The position numbers were made by a program, and so were the translations under genes. Below the pieces are notes generated by a model. That model searched no databases. It was given only the letters and a program-made list of their open reading frames with translations, and had not been told where the DNA came from. From NCBI RefSeq assembly GCF_023703465.1, contig NZ_JAMQGP010000003.1:589795-653794 (forward strand): a DNA stretch of 64,000 nucleotides. Direction: 5' to 3'. Of this stretch, positions 56,001 to 63,878 are shown piece after piece (positions within the stretch are counted from its first letter, which is position 1; each line of letters opens with the position of its first letter). Source of the DNA: Echinimonas agarilytica (GTDB lineage: Bacteria; Pseudomonadota; Gammaproteobacteria; Enterobacterales; Neiellaceae).

Positions 56001-58495
56001 GCGATGATGATGTTTGATAGCCCTTTGGTACGAATTTGGTAATTTAATACCAAAATGGTGTCGACCATGCCGTGGAACTTTCCGGTGGAAACGTTTTGCA
56101 GACCCTCGGCGGTGTTTGCAGGATACACCCAATTTACCTGAGGAAAGGCCTCAATAATGAATGGCGTTTGCGATGCGCCTTCAATAATACCGATGGTTTT
56201 ATTGGCCAACTGAGAACGCAAATTGGTAAACCCTTGCGATTCATTCACAGCAACTGCGATTTCGCTGCGCGTCATTATGTCCGTAGGCCTGTAATCAAGC
56301 TCTAAGAGCGCATTGTCAAATGCAGCTGAAGCCATCGGCACCGCTCTACTTTCAATCAACTCGATCGACTCAGACCAATTGTTAACAATCTTTGGCTTGA
56401 AGTAGATGCCGGTAGATTTAGAGATGAGTTTAATATAGTCGCCCACAATACCCACGTAATCGCCATGCTGGTCAATTTCTTCGTAGGGCATGGAAGAGGG
56501 GTCTATGGCAATTTCCACCACCGGATTATTGGCGATCCAATCTTTTTCTTTGGTGGTTAAATTAAGCAGTACATTTGAAATTTTATTCTTATCGTATTCT
56601 TTTTTAATGGCTTCTTGTTCGGCGCTTGAAAGCCGATTAAAACTGGTGAACTCTGGAATATGAACACTGTTAATTTGTTGAGGTGTATTGGCCTCAAAAT
56701 ACAAGTTAATCTCGCCTACTTTTTCTTGGCTGGATTGATTAAAGAAAAAGCTTTCTTTGGACAGCATGGTTAGATGAGAGACATCTAAATGGTCGACTTT
56801 GACAAATTTATTGTCGGTCACTTGTAGCCGAACCAATACGTTGCCATGCGCCTCCGATTTGACCTCAAATGCTTTCAAGTTAGAACCGCGCTGAAACTCG
56901 CGAAGTATGTAAGCTAGATTGCCGCGGTCGTCATTAAAAATGTAGGGAGCAATGATCGAGGCGATAAGGTTGGCCCGATTGATTTGACGTGTGAAGTCGG
57001 TATGGAGGTACAGGTTGGTGAGCTTTTTATGCTCGGGACTGATCGCGAACTTTCGCAATTCAGTGTTAAATTCATCTCGAAGTCCTTTGTCCTTAAATGC
57101 AACTGAATAACCCACTGACTGAGAAAAAATAGGATGAATTTCAAAATCTTTAAGTCTCAGCTTTGTTAAGCCTGAATTGTTGATCACCCAGGTTAAAACG
57201 TCGGAGCTACCCACCACAACATCTGCCTTACCTTCAAAGAATTCGATGTAGGTTTGCTCTTGTACGGGGTATTCGGAGTATCGCTCAGTATTGACCTTGT
57301 CACGGTAGAGCGCTTCATACTCAGCCCCTAAAACTCGATGAGCCCCATCGAAACTCACCACATGATGATTCGCCAAATCTCCAACTGCATCGAGGGTAAT
57401 GTCGTCAATTTTTCGGGTGACAGCAACATTGTTAAATATCGCAATATTGTCAGAGTAATATAACCCGTCATCCGCTACCGGAATCACACCTGCCGAGAAA
57501 TCCAAATCAGATGTTTCGTGGAGTATTTGTTGCCCTCTAAAAGTGGGAAGTTGATCGGCTTGCTCAATACGGTACCCAATCCCTTGAAAAACACGCTTAA
57601 CGATTTCGTACTCAATCCCAATTTCGGAGCTTTGATCATACATGTAAGGCGGGCGAGCGTAGCCAAATGCACCATTCACCGTTTTTTGCGAGGTGGTTTC
57701 ACGAAGCCAATTTGCGGCAATTTCGTTCTGTTGCTCGATGGTAATCGTTGCCAAGGCCTTATTGATAATAGTGAGCAACAAAGGATGCTTTTTAGTCACA
57801 CCTATCGATATAGGCAGGTCTATGCGCTCCGGAATAGGCGCATTGTCTTTCACGTTTGACAGCTTTAGTTTGTTCTTAATGTACATTGATGAAGATAGAT
57901 CAGCGATGGTGCCATAAGCCTTGCCGAGCGATACCGCTCTCAAACACTGAGCGAGCGACTGGTATTTAAGCACGTTGATATTGGGGTAATTACTGGTAAG
58001 CCAATTTTCCACCTGGAAGCCTGAAACCACCGCAATGGTTTTACCGTTTAGATTGCGCATATCAGAAAATATTGGCGCATTGTCATTGGTGAATAAGTAC
58101 TCGGAATGCTCGATATAGCTGTCGGAAAAATTAATAAAGTCAGTTTTCATTTTATCGGGGTAGATCATAGCAACCAGATCGATGTTTTTGTCGATAACAC
58201 CCTGCATGGTTTTTTGCCACGACAACCCCAGTTGATACTCAAATTTGATGCCCGTTATGTTAGACACAAGGTTAAGATAGTCTCTGGCAATTCCATCGAA
58301 TTCGCCAGTATCGTCTATGAAGGAATATGGATATAAATTGGGGTCGGGCGCGATTAGCAAAACTGGGTTGTTGCTAATCCATGTCAACTCTTGTTCGGTC
58401 AATTCAGTAGACTCTGTTGCTGACCAACTTGTATTGCTAAAAGTGGCTACAACAAAACTAACAATACATAAAATGGCGTAGATAGCTCTAATCAT
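53099..58495 (-). CDS. Hybrid sensor histidine kinase with three periplasmic binding domains (BvgS/EvgS-like)
   Basis: 1,798-residue inner-membrane sensor. Order: signal peptide (1-26), three SBP_bac_3-type periplasmic binding modules (about 36-260, 275-500 and 655-890; each N-terminal copy opens with a [11 protein letters not shown] or [15 protein letters not shown] phrase), one membrane helix (about 885-903), a PAS domain (about 925-1040), HisKA with His1068 in [10 protein letters not shown], HATPase with [14 protein letters not shown] (about 1170-1290), receiver 1 (from about 1303, [11 protein letters not shown] and [11 protein letters not shown]), receiver 2 (from about 1452, [11 protein letters not shown] and [11 protein letters not shown]) and an HPt domain with His1648 in [12 protein letters not shown]. 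BvgS-type kinases usually have two binding modules. No cognate response regulator is adjacent. The signal sensed is unknown. Confidence 0.93.
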   Translation of the reverse strand: MIRAIYAILCIVSFVVATFSNTSWSATESTELTEQELTWISNNPVLLIAPDPNLYPYSFIDDTGEFDGIARDYLNLVSNITGIKFEYQLGLSWQKTMQGVIDKNIDLVAMIYPDKMKTDFINFSDSYIEHSEYLFTNDNAPIFSDMRNLNGKTIAVVSGFQVENWLTSNYPNINVLKYQSLAQCLRAVSLGKAYGTIADLSSSMYIKNKLKLSNVKDNAPIPERIDLPISIGVTKKHPLLLTIINKALATITIEQQNEIAANWLRETTSQKTVNGAFGYARPPYMYDQSSEIGIEYEIVKRVFQGIGYRIEQADQLPTFRGQQILHETSDLDFSAGVIPVADDGLYYSDNIAIFNNVAVTRKIDDITLDAVGDLANHHVVSFDGAHRVLGAEYEALYRDKVNTERYSEYPVQEQTYIEFFEGKADVVVGSSDVLTWVINNSGLTKLRLKDFEIHPIFSQSVGYSVAFKDKGLRDEFNTELRKFAISPEHKKLTNLYLHTDFTRQINRANLIASIIAPYIFNDDRGNLAYILREFQRGSNLKAFEVKSEAHGNVLVRLQVTDNKFVKVDHLDVSHLTMLSKESFFFNQSSQEKVGEINLYFEANTPQQINSVHIPEFTSFNRLSSAEQEAIKKEYDKNKISNVLLNLTTKEKDWIANNPVVEIAIDPSSMPYEEIDQHGDYVGIVGDYIKLISKSTGIYFKPKIVNNWSESIELIESRAVPMASAAFDNALLELDYRPTDIMTRSEIAVAVNESQGFTNLRSQLANKTIGIIEGASQTPFIIEAFPQVNWVYPANTAEGLQNVSTGKFHGMVDTILVLNYQIRTKGLSNIIIAGDMNRSVASTFYVLKTHPELQSIVTKALGEISQQQKDAIVTRWIPSVAIDKTNYALVWQIGIAAVLVVLLVAVWNRRLRALVRAKEHAEAQIKEREQMLHDILNAAPIGVAIVQNKRSVFSNAKFRELFGTTLEQVDRLAVNEVYVDQHERDKTHAELEEKGKIEDREIQFKHQSGHTFTALSNYTYTQYNGNTAVLVWCYDISAIKQLTAEVELAKEEADKANQAKSDFLANMSHEIRTPMNAIIGMTHLALMNDPPRKTKGYLNKVSHAAASLLGIINDILDFSKIEAGKLNMEILDISIPDILDNQLQLIDLKAKEKGVELLVNIASNIPLNLMGDPLRLGQIFTNLASNAIKFTDKGQIVFSVSLETLEAERAKLKFSVKDSGIGISEEQQKRLFKSFSQADNSTTRKYGGTGLGLTICRKLVEMMEGRIWIESEVGQGTDFLFTAWFNINQARSAHHEQSTTESLKDMNIIIVDDNEASADIMASIVASFGCSVAVAHSGAQAVDIVTEHHHPFDFALVDWNMPDMDGIQTCSAIREVAPPQHPIHFIIVSAYEHERFRQQSSSAGISSYLSKPISGSSIFNEIVRVSGRNIALYSTRERSEDSLQSPKQKLNGAHVLLVEDNELNQDLAMELLASIGVSADLANNGAEAVERVNAHAYDGVLMDIQMPVMDGYTATQKIREQHKDIPIIAMTANAMSGDREKVIAAQMNDYISKPIDFELMVVTMAKWIEASLDAIPHAEETPQTTSQTLPGEFNSQVLDHKAGLSTCNGNEALLLKLMAKFSVGQQDFEQRFREAWGENDWTTAMRVAHTLKGNSANIGALQLKQLAGVLEESCSHKLQSESDSFEYSHERIETQLTQCQGELTLVRQEIELRLGAAQTSSATKNDDGIPHLKSKLTELRLYIAEFDAEATDTIEALLEYSYPTEIEQALNKLEAHASEYDFDAMQSELELLEQKLNAM

Positions 58496-59021
58496 TTGAA
58501 CTCTTATTGGTAAGACTCTTGAACATTACGATAAGCGGCAACGCAGCACTTATCATGAGGTTAGTTCAAATTTAAACTGGGTGAGCAGGGGAGGTTTATT
58601 ACCAAGCTTTGCGCGCTTAAAACGTGTGGTTGATCACTTAGAAAACGACTGTGTTGTGTTCAATCTTGGGGTTGAACTCATCGAAACGATTGAGCGCAAG
58701 GGAGACGCGGGTGTCGAACACGAGTGTGAGCGTGTAATACGCTGGCAGATCTGCCAAAAAACAGCTTTGCTGCCTTCACACCTGTCTGGGTGTGGTTCCG
58801 TTTATGGCACAAGCTGAGCCAGAGCGAGCTTGGTCATATACCCAATCGGGTTTCGCGCGTTACGTTAAACATTAAGCCCAAAAATAAAGTGACTGTTTGA
58901 TGGGTGATGAACGGAAGTTGCGCTAGCTAGATTCCTTTTATTCTTTAACATTATGAAAATAAAGTATTTATTCTTGTTGTAACGATTTCTGAACAGGCCT
59001 TTTTTGTGTTGCTGTAAATTT

Positions 59022-59041
59022 AACTGTTTATTGATACAGTA
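59022..59041. promoter_or_regulatory. LexA (SOS) box upstream of the cassette array
   Basis: AACTGTTTATTGATACAGTA contains CTGT-N8-ACAG and matches the gammaproteobacterial LexA consensus at both arms and most inner positions. It lies 225 bases before the first cassette core site. Integron integrase promoters are commonly LexA-controlled, so this may be the remnant of one, or it may control the rightward promoter it overlaps. Confidence 0.65.
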
Positions 59042-59059
59042 ATTAGCATGTTCTAATGT
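59031..59059 (+). promoter_or_regulatory. Candidate rightward promoter into the cassette array
   Basis: TTGATA, 17 bases, TAATGT. The -35 is a good match, the -10 a moderate one. The -35 element lies inside the LexA box, so SOS control is plausible. It points toward the first cassette and could be the cassette promoter (Pc). Confidence 0.4.
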
Positions 59060-59214
59060 AAGGTGGTATACAAAAGGGGAGTCGTTGAATTTTTCGCAAA
59101 ATGTGGATAATGTGAGTTAATCGAAGGGATTCAGGCCGTTACACCTCCATTTCGCAGGACGCGAAAGTCATGATAGGTCTACACTGTCCGAAAACCCCCC
59201 AAATATCCATTAAG

Positions 59215-59252
59215 GTATACATGTCTACCTTATGTACATTATGTATACATGT
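59215..59252. repeat. Direct repeats beside the first core site (attI-like?)
   Basis: GTATACATGT occurs at 59215-59224 and again at 59243-59252; the spaced copies lie 14 bases before the first GTTAG core site at 59266. Integron attI sites carry integrase-binding direct repeats at about this distance. No upstream attC hairpin precedes the first core site, so this is the array boundary. Confidence 0.35.
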
Positions 59253-59266
59253 GGATCTACTAAGCG

Positions 59267-59700
59267 TTAGTTCAACCGGGTTTGGCTTTGTTGTTGAGCT
59301 TTGAGTGTCATCACTTTCGCACTCAGCAGTTTAAAGTTTTATGAGCTAGAGCATTGCTTGTTGCAGCGATGGTTGTTTACAGTATCGGTATCGACTTCGG
59401 TTCATTACCATCATGTCTGCGGTAAACACGTTTCTGGTGGTTGTTTTGAGCTTCGGTCATTTGGCAGGGAAAGCTGAATAGGTTGGCAACATGGAACGTT
59501 CATTTGTTGTTTTGAATCCTTCCTAAAAATCCGTCTTTCTCACTTTTTAGTCGTCGTTTGGTGCCCAGTCACGCAGCCTAAAGCTGTTTGAGTTTTTGTG
59601 GTCAAACTAACAAACCAATCAAGCAGGACAAAAAACTGTTTGCTCGGTTTCGCTTCGCTACACAAGGTAGCAAACAATTTTTAGCCTCTTATTTGGGGCG
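59267..59700 (+). repeat. Cassette A, copy 1
   Basis: 434-bp cassette without a convincing gene. attC at about 59608-59703. The open frame found on the minus strand in other copies is broken here by TGG to TGA. Carries the variants CTAGAG, ATGG, GCTTCGG and TTAGTCG at the polymorphic sites. Confidence 0.9.
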
Positions 59701-60134
59701 TTAGTTCAACCGGGTTTGGCTTTGTTGTTGAGCTTTGAGTGTCATCACTTTCGCACTCAGCAATTTAAGGTTTTATGAGGTCAATCATTGCTTGTTGCAG
59801 CGGTGGTTGTTTACAGTATCGGTATCGACTTCGGTTCATTACCATCATGTCTGCGGTAAACACGTTTCTGGTGGTTGTTTTGAGCTTCGGTCATTTGGCA
59901 GGGAAAGCTGAATAGGTTTGCAACATGGAGCGTTCATTTGTTGTTTTGAATCCTTCCTAAAAATCCGTCTTTCCCACTTTTTCGTCGTCGTTTGGTACCC
60001 AGTCACGCAGCCTAAAGCTGTTTGAGTTTTTGTGGTCAAACTAACAAACCAATCAAGCAGGACAAAAAACTGTTTGCTCGGTTTCGCTTCGCTACACAAG
60101 TTAGCAAACAATTTTTAGCCTCTTATTTGGGGCG
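59701..60134 (+). repeat. Cassette A, copy 2
   Basis: 434 bp, directly after copy 1. attC at about 60041-60137. Differs from copy 1 at roughly a dozen positions (GTCAAT block, GTGG, GAGCG, GGTACC, and a changed apical attC base). Confidence 0.9.
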
Positions 60135-60486
60135 TTATATTTGCCTTTTATTCTATGATGATAGGTTTAATACCTAAGACCCTAAATCGCTTAGTAAAAT
60201 CCATATATATAGTATCTTTTATTTTTGTAAAGCTATGGTCAATATAAACACCATCAACCTTACGCCCACGAATACGCATAAAATCACTAATAACAATTAT
60301 GTTTTCATCACCATTTCTGAATGAAACATTAGTGACTTGTTTCCAATCTGTATTTACTTTTATAAAATTTATTGCGTTTTTAAGATTTTCAGCAACATAA
60401 AAAACACTTTTCATTTGCTTCTACTCCTGTGTTTAAGGCAAACATAACAATAAAATAAACGGGACGTACGCCCGTTATTTAAAAGG
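60135..60486 (+). mobile_element. Cassette B
   Basis: 352-bp cassette with a reverse-oriented gene. Its attC (about 60441-60489) is short, roughly 48 bases, with stem AATAAACGGG against CCCGTTATTT and loop ACGTACG region, unlike the long attC sites of its neighbours. Confidence 0.8.
60148..60414 (-). CDS. Cassette B protein, unknown function, reverse-oriented
   Basis: 88 residues, family not recognised. The ATG has CAGGAGTAG about 9 bases upstream. The protein is small and basic: MKSVFYVAENLKNAINFIKV, then two short beta-like stretches ending RFRVLGIKPIIIE, with no signal peptide or cysteines. The gene reads against the array direction, so it cannot be served by an array-leading promoter and must have its own, probably within its attC or the next A copy. 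Confidence 0.65.
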   Translation of the reverse strand: MKSVFYVAENLKNAINFIKVNTDWKQVTNVSFRNGDENIIVISDFMRIRGRKVDGVYIDHSFTKIKDTIYMDFTKRFRVLGIKPIIIE

Positions 60487-60920
60487 TTAGTTCAACCGGG
60501 TTTGGCTTTGTTGTTGAGCTTTGAGTGTCATCACTTTCGCACTCAGCAGTTTAAGGTTTTATGAGCTAGAGCATTGCTTGTTGCAGCGATGGTTGTTTAC
60601 AGTATCGGTATCGACTTCGGTTCATTACCATCATGTCTGCGGTAAACACGTTTCTGGTGGTTGTTTTGAGCATGGGTCATTTGGCAGGGAAAGCTGAATA
60701 GGTTGGTAACATGGAACGTTCATTTGTTGTTTTGAATCCTTCCTAAAAATCCGTCTTTCCCACTTTTTCGTCGTCGTTTGGTGCCCAGTCACGCAGCCTA
60801 AAGCTGTTTGAGTTTTTGTGGTCAAACTAACAAACCAATCAAGCAGGACAAAAAACTGTTTGCTCGGTTTCGCTTCGCTACACAAGGTAGCAAACAATTT
60901 TTAGCCTCTTATTTGGGGCG
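60487..60920 (+). repeat. Cassette A, copy 3
   Basis: 434 bp between cassettes B and C; attC at about 60827-60923. Carries CTAGAG with the GCATGGG variant. Confidence 0.9.
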
Positions 60921-61674
60921 TTAGCACTCATATGGAAATTGCATGTCATCTCTAATCTTTTACACAGATAAAGAACAAGTCTTAGTTGCAACAGACACTT
61001 TGGGGGTTTCAAGTAATGGGAAACCATTTATGTTTTCATCCAAAGCGCTATATATCCCTCATCTTAGAGCAATAATTGCGGGCACTGGAACTGGTGGTTT
61101 TTCTAATGAATGGGCTATGTATGTAACAAATAGAATGGTTGTAAAAGGTCTGCATAATTTAGATTACCACACACCAAATAATCTGAGGGAGCTTTGGGAA
61201 GAATATAAAACTCGACAATCACTACCAGCAGATTTTACAACAACCTTATATCAATTTGGGTTTTCTGAAGAAACTAATGAAGTTGTAAGTTTTGCTTACC
61301 GTTCTACAAATAACTTTGTATCAGAATCTCTAGGGTATGGAACGGCTGTAAAGCCAGAATGCACCGTTCAAGAAGGTGATTTATTGAAACTAATTCCAAG
61401 CATGATGCAAGAGCAACGAGAAATACAATCGCAAGAAACACCAGAAAATAGAATTTATATTGGTGGTGAAATATATGCTCAACACTTAACCAAAAATGGC
61501 TGTAATATATTTAAACTTGGTGAATTTCCAGACTTCAAAGAGCAAGAATCAGAGGTCTTTTCCAACTATAGCGAAAATAAGTGCTAACAAGTCGTTTAAA
61601 AGGACAAAAAACAGTTGGCTTTTGCTCCTTCGTCACTAATTTTAGCCAACAGTTTTTTGCCTCTTAACGTGGGG
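60921..61674 (+). mobile_element. Cassette C
   Basis: 754-bp cassette holding one rightward gene that starts 22 bases after the core site; attC at about 61584-61677 (GTTGGCT pairing with AGCCAAC). Confidence 0.88.
60943..61587 (+). CDS. Cassette C protein, possibly Ntn-hydrolase (proteasome-like) fold
   Basis: 214 residues. The N terminus alternates strands as in HslV and proteasome beta subunits: LIFYTDKEQVLVATDTLG, then FSSKALYIPHLRAIIAGTGT, with a lysine (34) near the place of the HslV lysine and Asp18-Thr19 in the first hairpin. The threonine nucleophile that HslV exposes at its N terminus is not there, so the resemblance is to the fold only and remains inference. No signal peptide. The frame ends three bases into the attC, as cassette genes do. 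Confidence 0.7.
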   Translation: MSSLIFYTDKEQVLVATDTLGVSSNGKPFMFSSKALYIPHLRAIIAGTGTGGFSNEWAMYVTNRMVVKGLHNLDYHTPNNLRELWEEYKTRQSLPADFTTTLYQFGFSEETNEVVSFAYRSTNNFVSESLGYGTAVKPECTVQEGDLLKLIPSMMQEQREIQSQETPENRIYIGGEIYAQHLTKNGCNIFKLGEFPDFKEQESEVFSNYSENKC

Positions 61675-62108
61675 TTAGTTCAACCGGGTTTGGCTTTGTT
61701 GTTGAGCTTTGAGTGTCATCACTTTCGCACTCAGCAGTTTAAGGTTTTATGAGCTAGAGCATTGCTTGTTGCAGCGGTGGTTGTTTACAGTATCGGTATC
61801 GACTTCGGTTCATTACCATCATGTCTGCGGTAAACACGTTTCTGGTGGTTGTTTTGAGCATGGGTCATTTGGCAGGGAAAGCTGAATAGGTTGGCAACAT
61901 GGAGCGTTCATTTGTTGTTTTGAATCCTTCCTAAAAATCCGTCTTTCCCACTTTTTCGTCGTCGTTTGGTACCCAGTCACGCAGCCTAAAGCTGTTTGAG
62001 TTTTTGTGGTCAAACTAACAAACCAATCAAGCAGGACAAAAAACTGTTTGCTCGGTTTCGCTTCGCTACACATTTTAGCAAACAATTTTTAGCCTCTTAT
62101 TTGGGGCG
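61675..62108 (+). repeat. Cassette A, copy 4
   Basis: 434 bp between cassettes C and D; attC at about 62015-62111, with the apical part changed to CACATTTTAGC. Confidence 0.9.
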
Positions 62109-62737
62109 TTAGGGCTCTAGGAGGTACTGTGGATTATCTGATACCAGAGGAATTACCATTTGAGTTTCTCAAATCTATAAATATCTTAAATGTTGAACGA
62201 GTTCCAATAGAAATTGGTGAAAATAGTAGCAAGTTAGATTGCTACAATAACGTAAAGAATTACGTGAAGTTGTTCGGAGGTGAAATAAAATTTGGCTGGT
62301 CGTTCTCACAGCTTGGCAATATTGCGTTAAAACTAAATGCGCATGCTGTAGTAGAGCTTCCTGATGGTTCATTAAAATGTGTCACACCTTCAGAGCATGA
62401 TATTGTTGAAATCAATTTTTCAGTTGATAATTCTATCGCTTCGTTGATAGTAAACAATAGACTTCCAAATCGAGTATTTGCAATGGTTGCTGATAAGGTT
62501 GTAGAAGCGTTCGTCAAGCTAGAAAATCTAGATAGTAAAATGCGACTGGAAGGTAATCAGTTTGCTAGAGCCTATATTGCTGATCAAAAATATCAACTTT
62601 CAAATGATTTAATAAAGGCTTTCAATATTTATCAGTAGAAAAGCCCTAACAAGGCAATTAAACGGAACTAAAACAGTGGGTTACGTTTCGCTTCGCTCCA
62701 CATTATAACCCACAGTTTTAGTCCGCTTATTGCGGTG
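62109..62737 (+). mobile_element. Cassette D
   Basis: 629-bp cassette with one rightward gene; attC at about 62646-62740, with the GTTTCGCTTCGCTCCACA apical part. Confidence 0.88.
62129..62638 (+). CDS. Cassette D protein, Cys-His-type domain of unknown function
   Basis: 169 residues, starting at GTG with a near-perfect ribosome site (AGGAGGT). Cys38 (CYNNVKNYV), the GG and GW at 50-57, His72 in NAHAVVELPDG and VTP at 85-87 are spaced as in a family seen in integron cassettes and defence-adjacent genes, with a Cys...His arrangement reminiscent of papain/transglutaminase-like folds. Catalysis is not shown. No signal peptide. Confidence 0.7.
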   Translation: MDYLIPEELPFEFLKSINILNVERVPIEIGENSSKLDCYNNVKNYVKLFGGEIKFGWSFSQLGNIALKLNAHAVVELPDGSLKCVTPSEHDIVEINFSVDNSIASLIVNNRLPNRVFAMVADKVVEAFVKLENLDSKMRLEGNQFARAYIADQKYQLSNDLIKAFNIYQ

Positions 62738-63171
62738 TTAGTTCAACCGGGTTTGGCTTTGTTGTTGAGCTTTGAGTGTCATCACTTTCGCACTCAGCAA
62801 TTTAAGGTTTTATGAGGTCAATCATTGCTTGTTGCAGCGGTGGTTGTTTACAGTATCGGTATCGACTTCGGTTCATTACCATCATGTCTGCGGTAAACAC
62901 GTTTCTGGTGGTTGTTTTGAGCATGGGTCATTTGGCAGGGAAAGCTGAATAGGTTGGTAACATGGAACGTTCATTTGTTGTTTTGAATCCTTCCTAAAAA
63001 TCCGTCTTTCCCACTTTTTAGTCGTCGTTTGGTGCCCAGTCACGCAGCCTAAAGCTGTTTGAGTTTTTGTGGTCAAACTAACAAACCAATCAAGCAGGAC
63101 AAAAAACTGTTTGCTCGGTTTCGCTTCGCTACACAAGGTAGCAAACAATTTTTAGCCTCTTATTTGGGGCG
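62738..63171 (+). repeat. Cassette A, copy 5
   Basis: 434 bp between cassettes D and E; attC at about 63078-63174. Carries the GTCAAT block of copy 2 together with the GCATGGG variant of copies 3 and 4. Confidence 0.9.
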
Positions 63172-63211
63172 TTATATGAATAAAATGTTGGGGCGTTATA
63201 TGAATAAAATG
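63164..63211 (+). repeat. 24-bp tandem duplication across the A5/E junction
   Basis: The 24 bases at 63164-63187 are repeated exactly at 63188-63211. The unit starts TTGGGGCGTTATATG and includes the attC core site, so two core sites (at 63171 and 63195) and two copies of the gene's ATGAATAAAATG start exist. Confidence 0.92.
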
Positions 63212-63878
63212 AAATACTTAACGATAATCACTCTTTTAATGTTTGGCTCCATTTTCTCACCAGTAAGCGCTGGAGATTGGGAACAGGAAGTTGTTCCTGA
63301 GCGTTGCACTGTAGCTTTGAAGCAGGGCTTTTATTTGAATGATGTTGACTATGTTCCAGCATCTTTATCTATTGGTATAGTTTCTTCGAAACACCCCATG
63401 ACTGACTTCATGAAGAAATTAGATCTTACACCTAATGAATATCACCTTCTCCTTCAGGTTACTGAAATTTTTGAGCGATTAGGGGGTATTAATAAGTCGG
63501 ATTATGTTAATCACCCTTTAATCGTTAAAGTAGGTGATACTACCTTGAAATCCATACCATCTGGGCATGGTTCGATGTTCTTCCTCTCTGGCTTGAAGGT
63601 GGATGAAATCATGCAGCAACTCTCAGCAGGCCAGCATCTTGCTTTTTCAATAACTGAAAGTAAGTCTGGACGACAAGCTTTACATCAGATTGATGGTGTC
63701 GGATTTAGAGAAAAATATGATGTTTTGAAAGGTTGTTTTGAGAAATTCATATAACAAGCGCATCAAGTCGCCGCTGAAAAGCGCGGCTGGGACACCAAAA
63801 CTACGCGGCGATTTAATTTGGTGCTTCGCCCAATTTTAACCAAATCGCCACTACGTTTCGGTGCCCCTTATGCGGGCG
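63172..63878 (+). mobile_element. Cassette E
   Basis: 707-bp cassette with one rightward gene; the longest attC of the set, about 131 bases (63751-63881), with a CGGCG/CGCCG-rich stem. The 5' boundary is ambiguous because of the 24-bp duplication. Confidence 0.85.
63200..63754 (+). CDS. Cassette E protein, exported, unknown function
   Basis: 184 residues from the second ATGAATAAAATG (residue 4 would be the alternative Met). A signal peptide (MKYLTIITLLMFGSIFSPVS, then AG) is clear, so the protein is periplasmic or secreted. The mature part begins GDWEQEVVPERCTVALKQGF; two cysteines (in PERC and LKGCF) could form a disulfide. No family was recognised. Confidence 0.72.
   Translation: MNKMKYLTIITLLMFGSIFSPVSAGDWEQEVVPERCTVALKQGFYLNDVDYVPASLSIGIVSSKHPMTDFMKKLDLTPNEYHLLLQVTEIFERLGGINKSDYVNHPLIVKVGDTTLKSIPSGHGSMFFLSGLKVDEIMQQLSAGQHLAFSITESKSGRQALHQIDGVGFREKYDVLKGCFEKFI

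Larger units (their letters stand above)
58496..59266. other. Non-coding stretch between the sensor kinase and the cassette array
   Basis: About 770 bases without a recognisable gene. An open frame at 58581-58817 (plus) has no ribosome site and no family resemblance. In the standard integron layout an integrase gene would lie here, reading leftward; none is present and no integrase motif was found on either strand. The region does hold a LexA box, a rightward promoter and direct repeats close to the array. Confidence 0.6.

Noticed and set aside
58581..58817. 78-residue plus-strand open frame before the array
   Set aside because: No ribosome site, no family resemblance and no integrase motif; codon pattern gives no support.
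59845..60111. 88-residue minus-strand open frame repeated in cassette A (also at 60631, 61819 and 62882)
   Set aside because: It starts at TTG inside the attC hairpin, lacks a ribosome site, is broken by a stop in copy 1, and most differences between copies change the amino acid. It is best read as non-coding.
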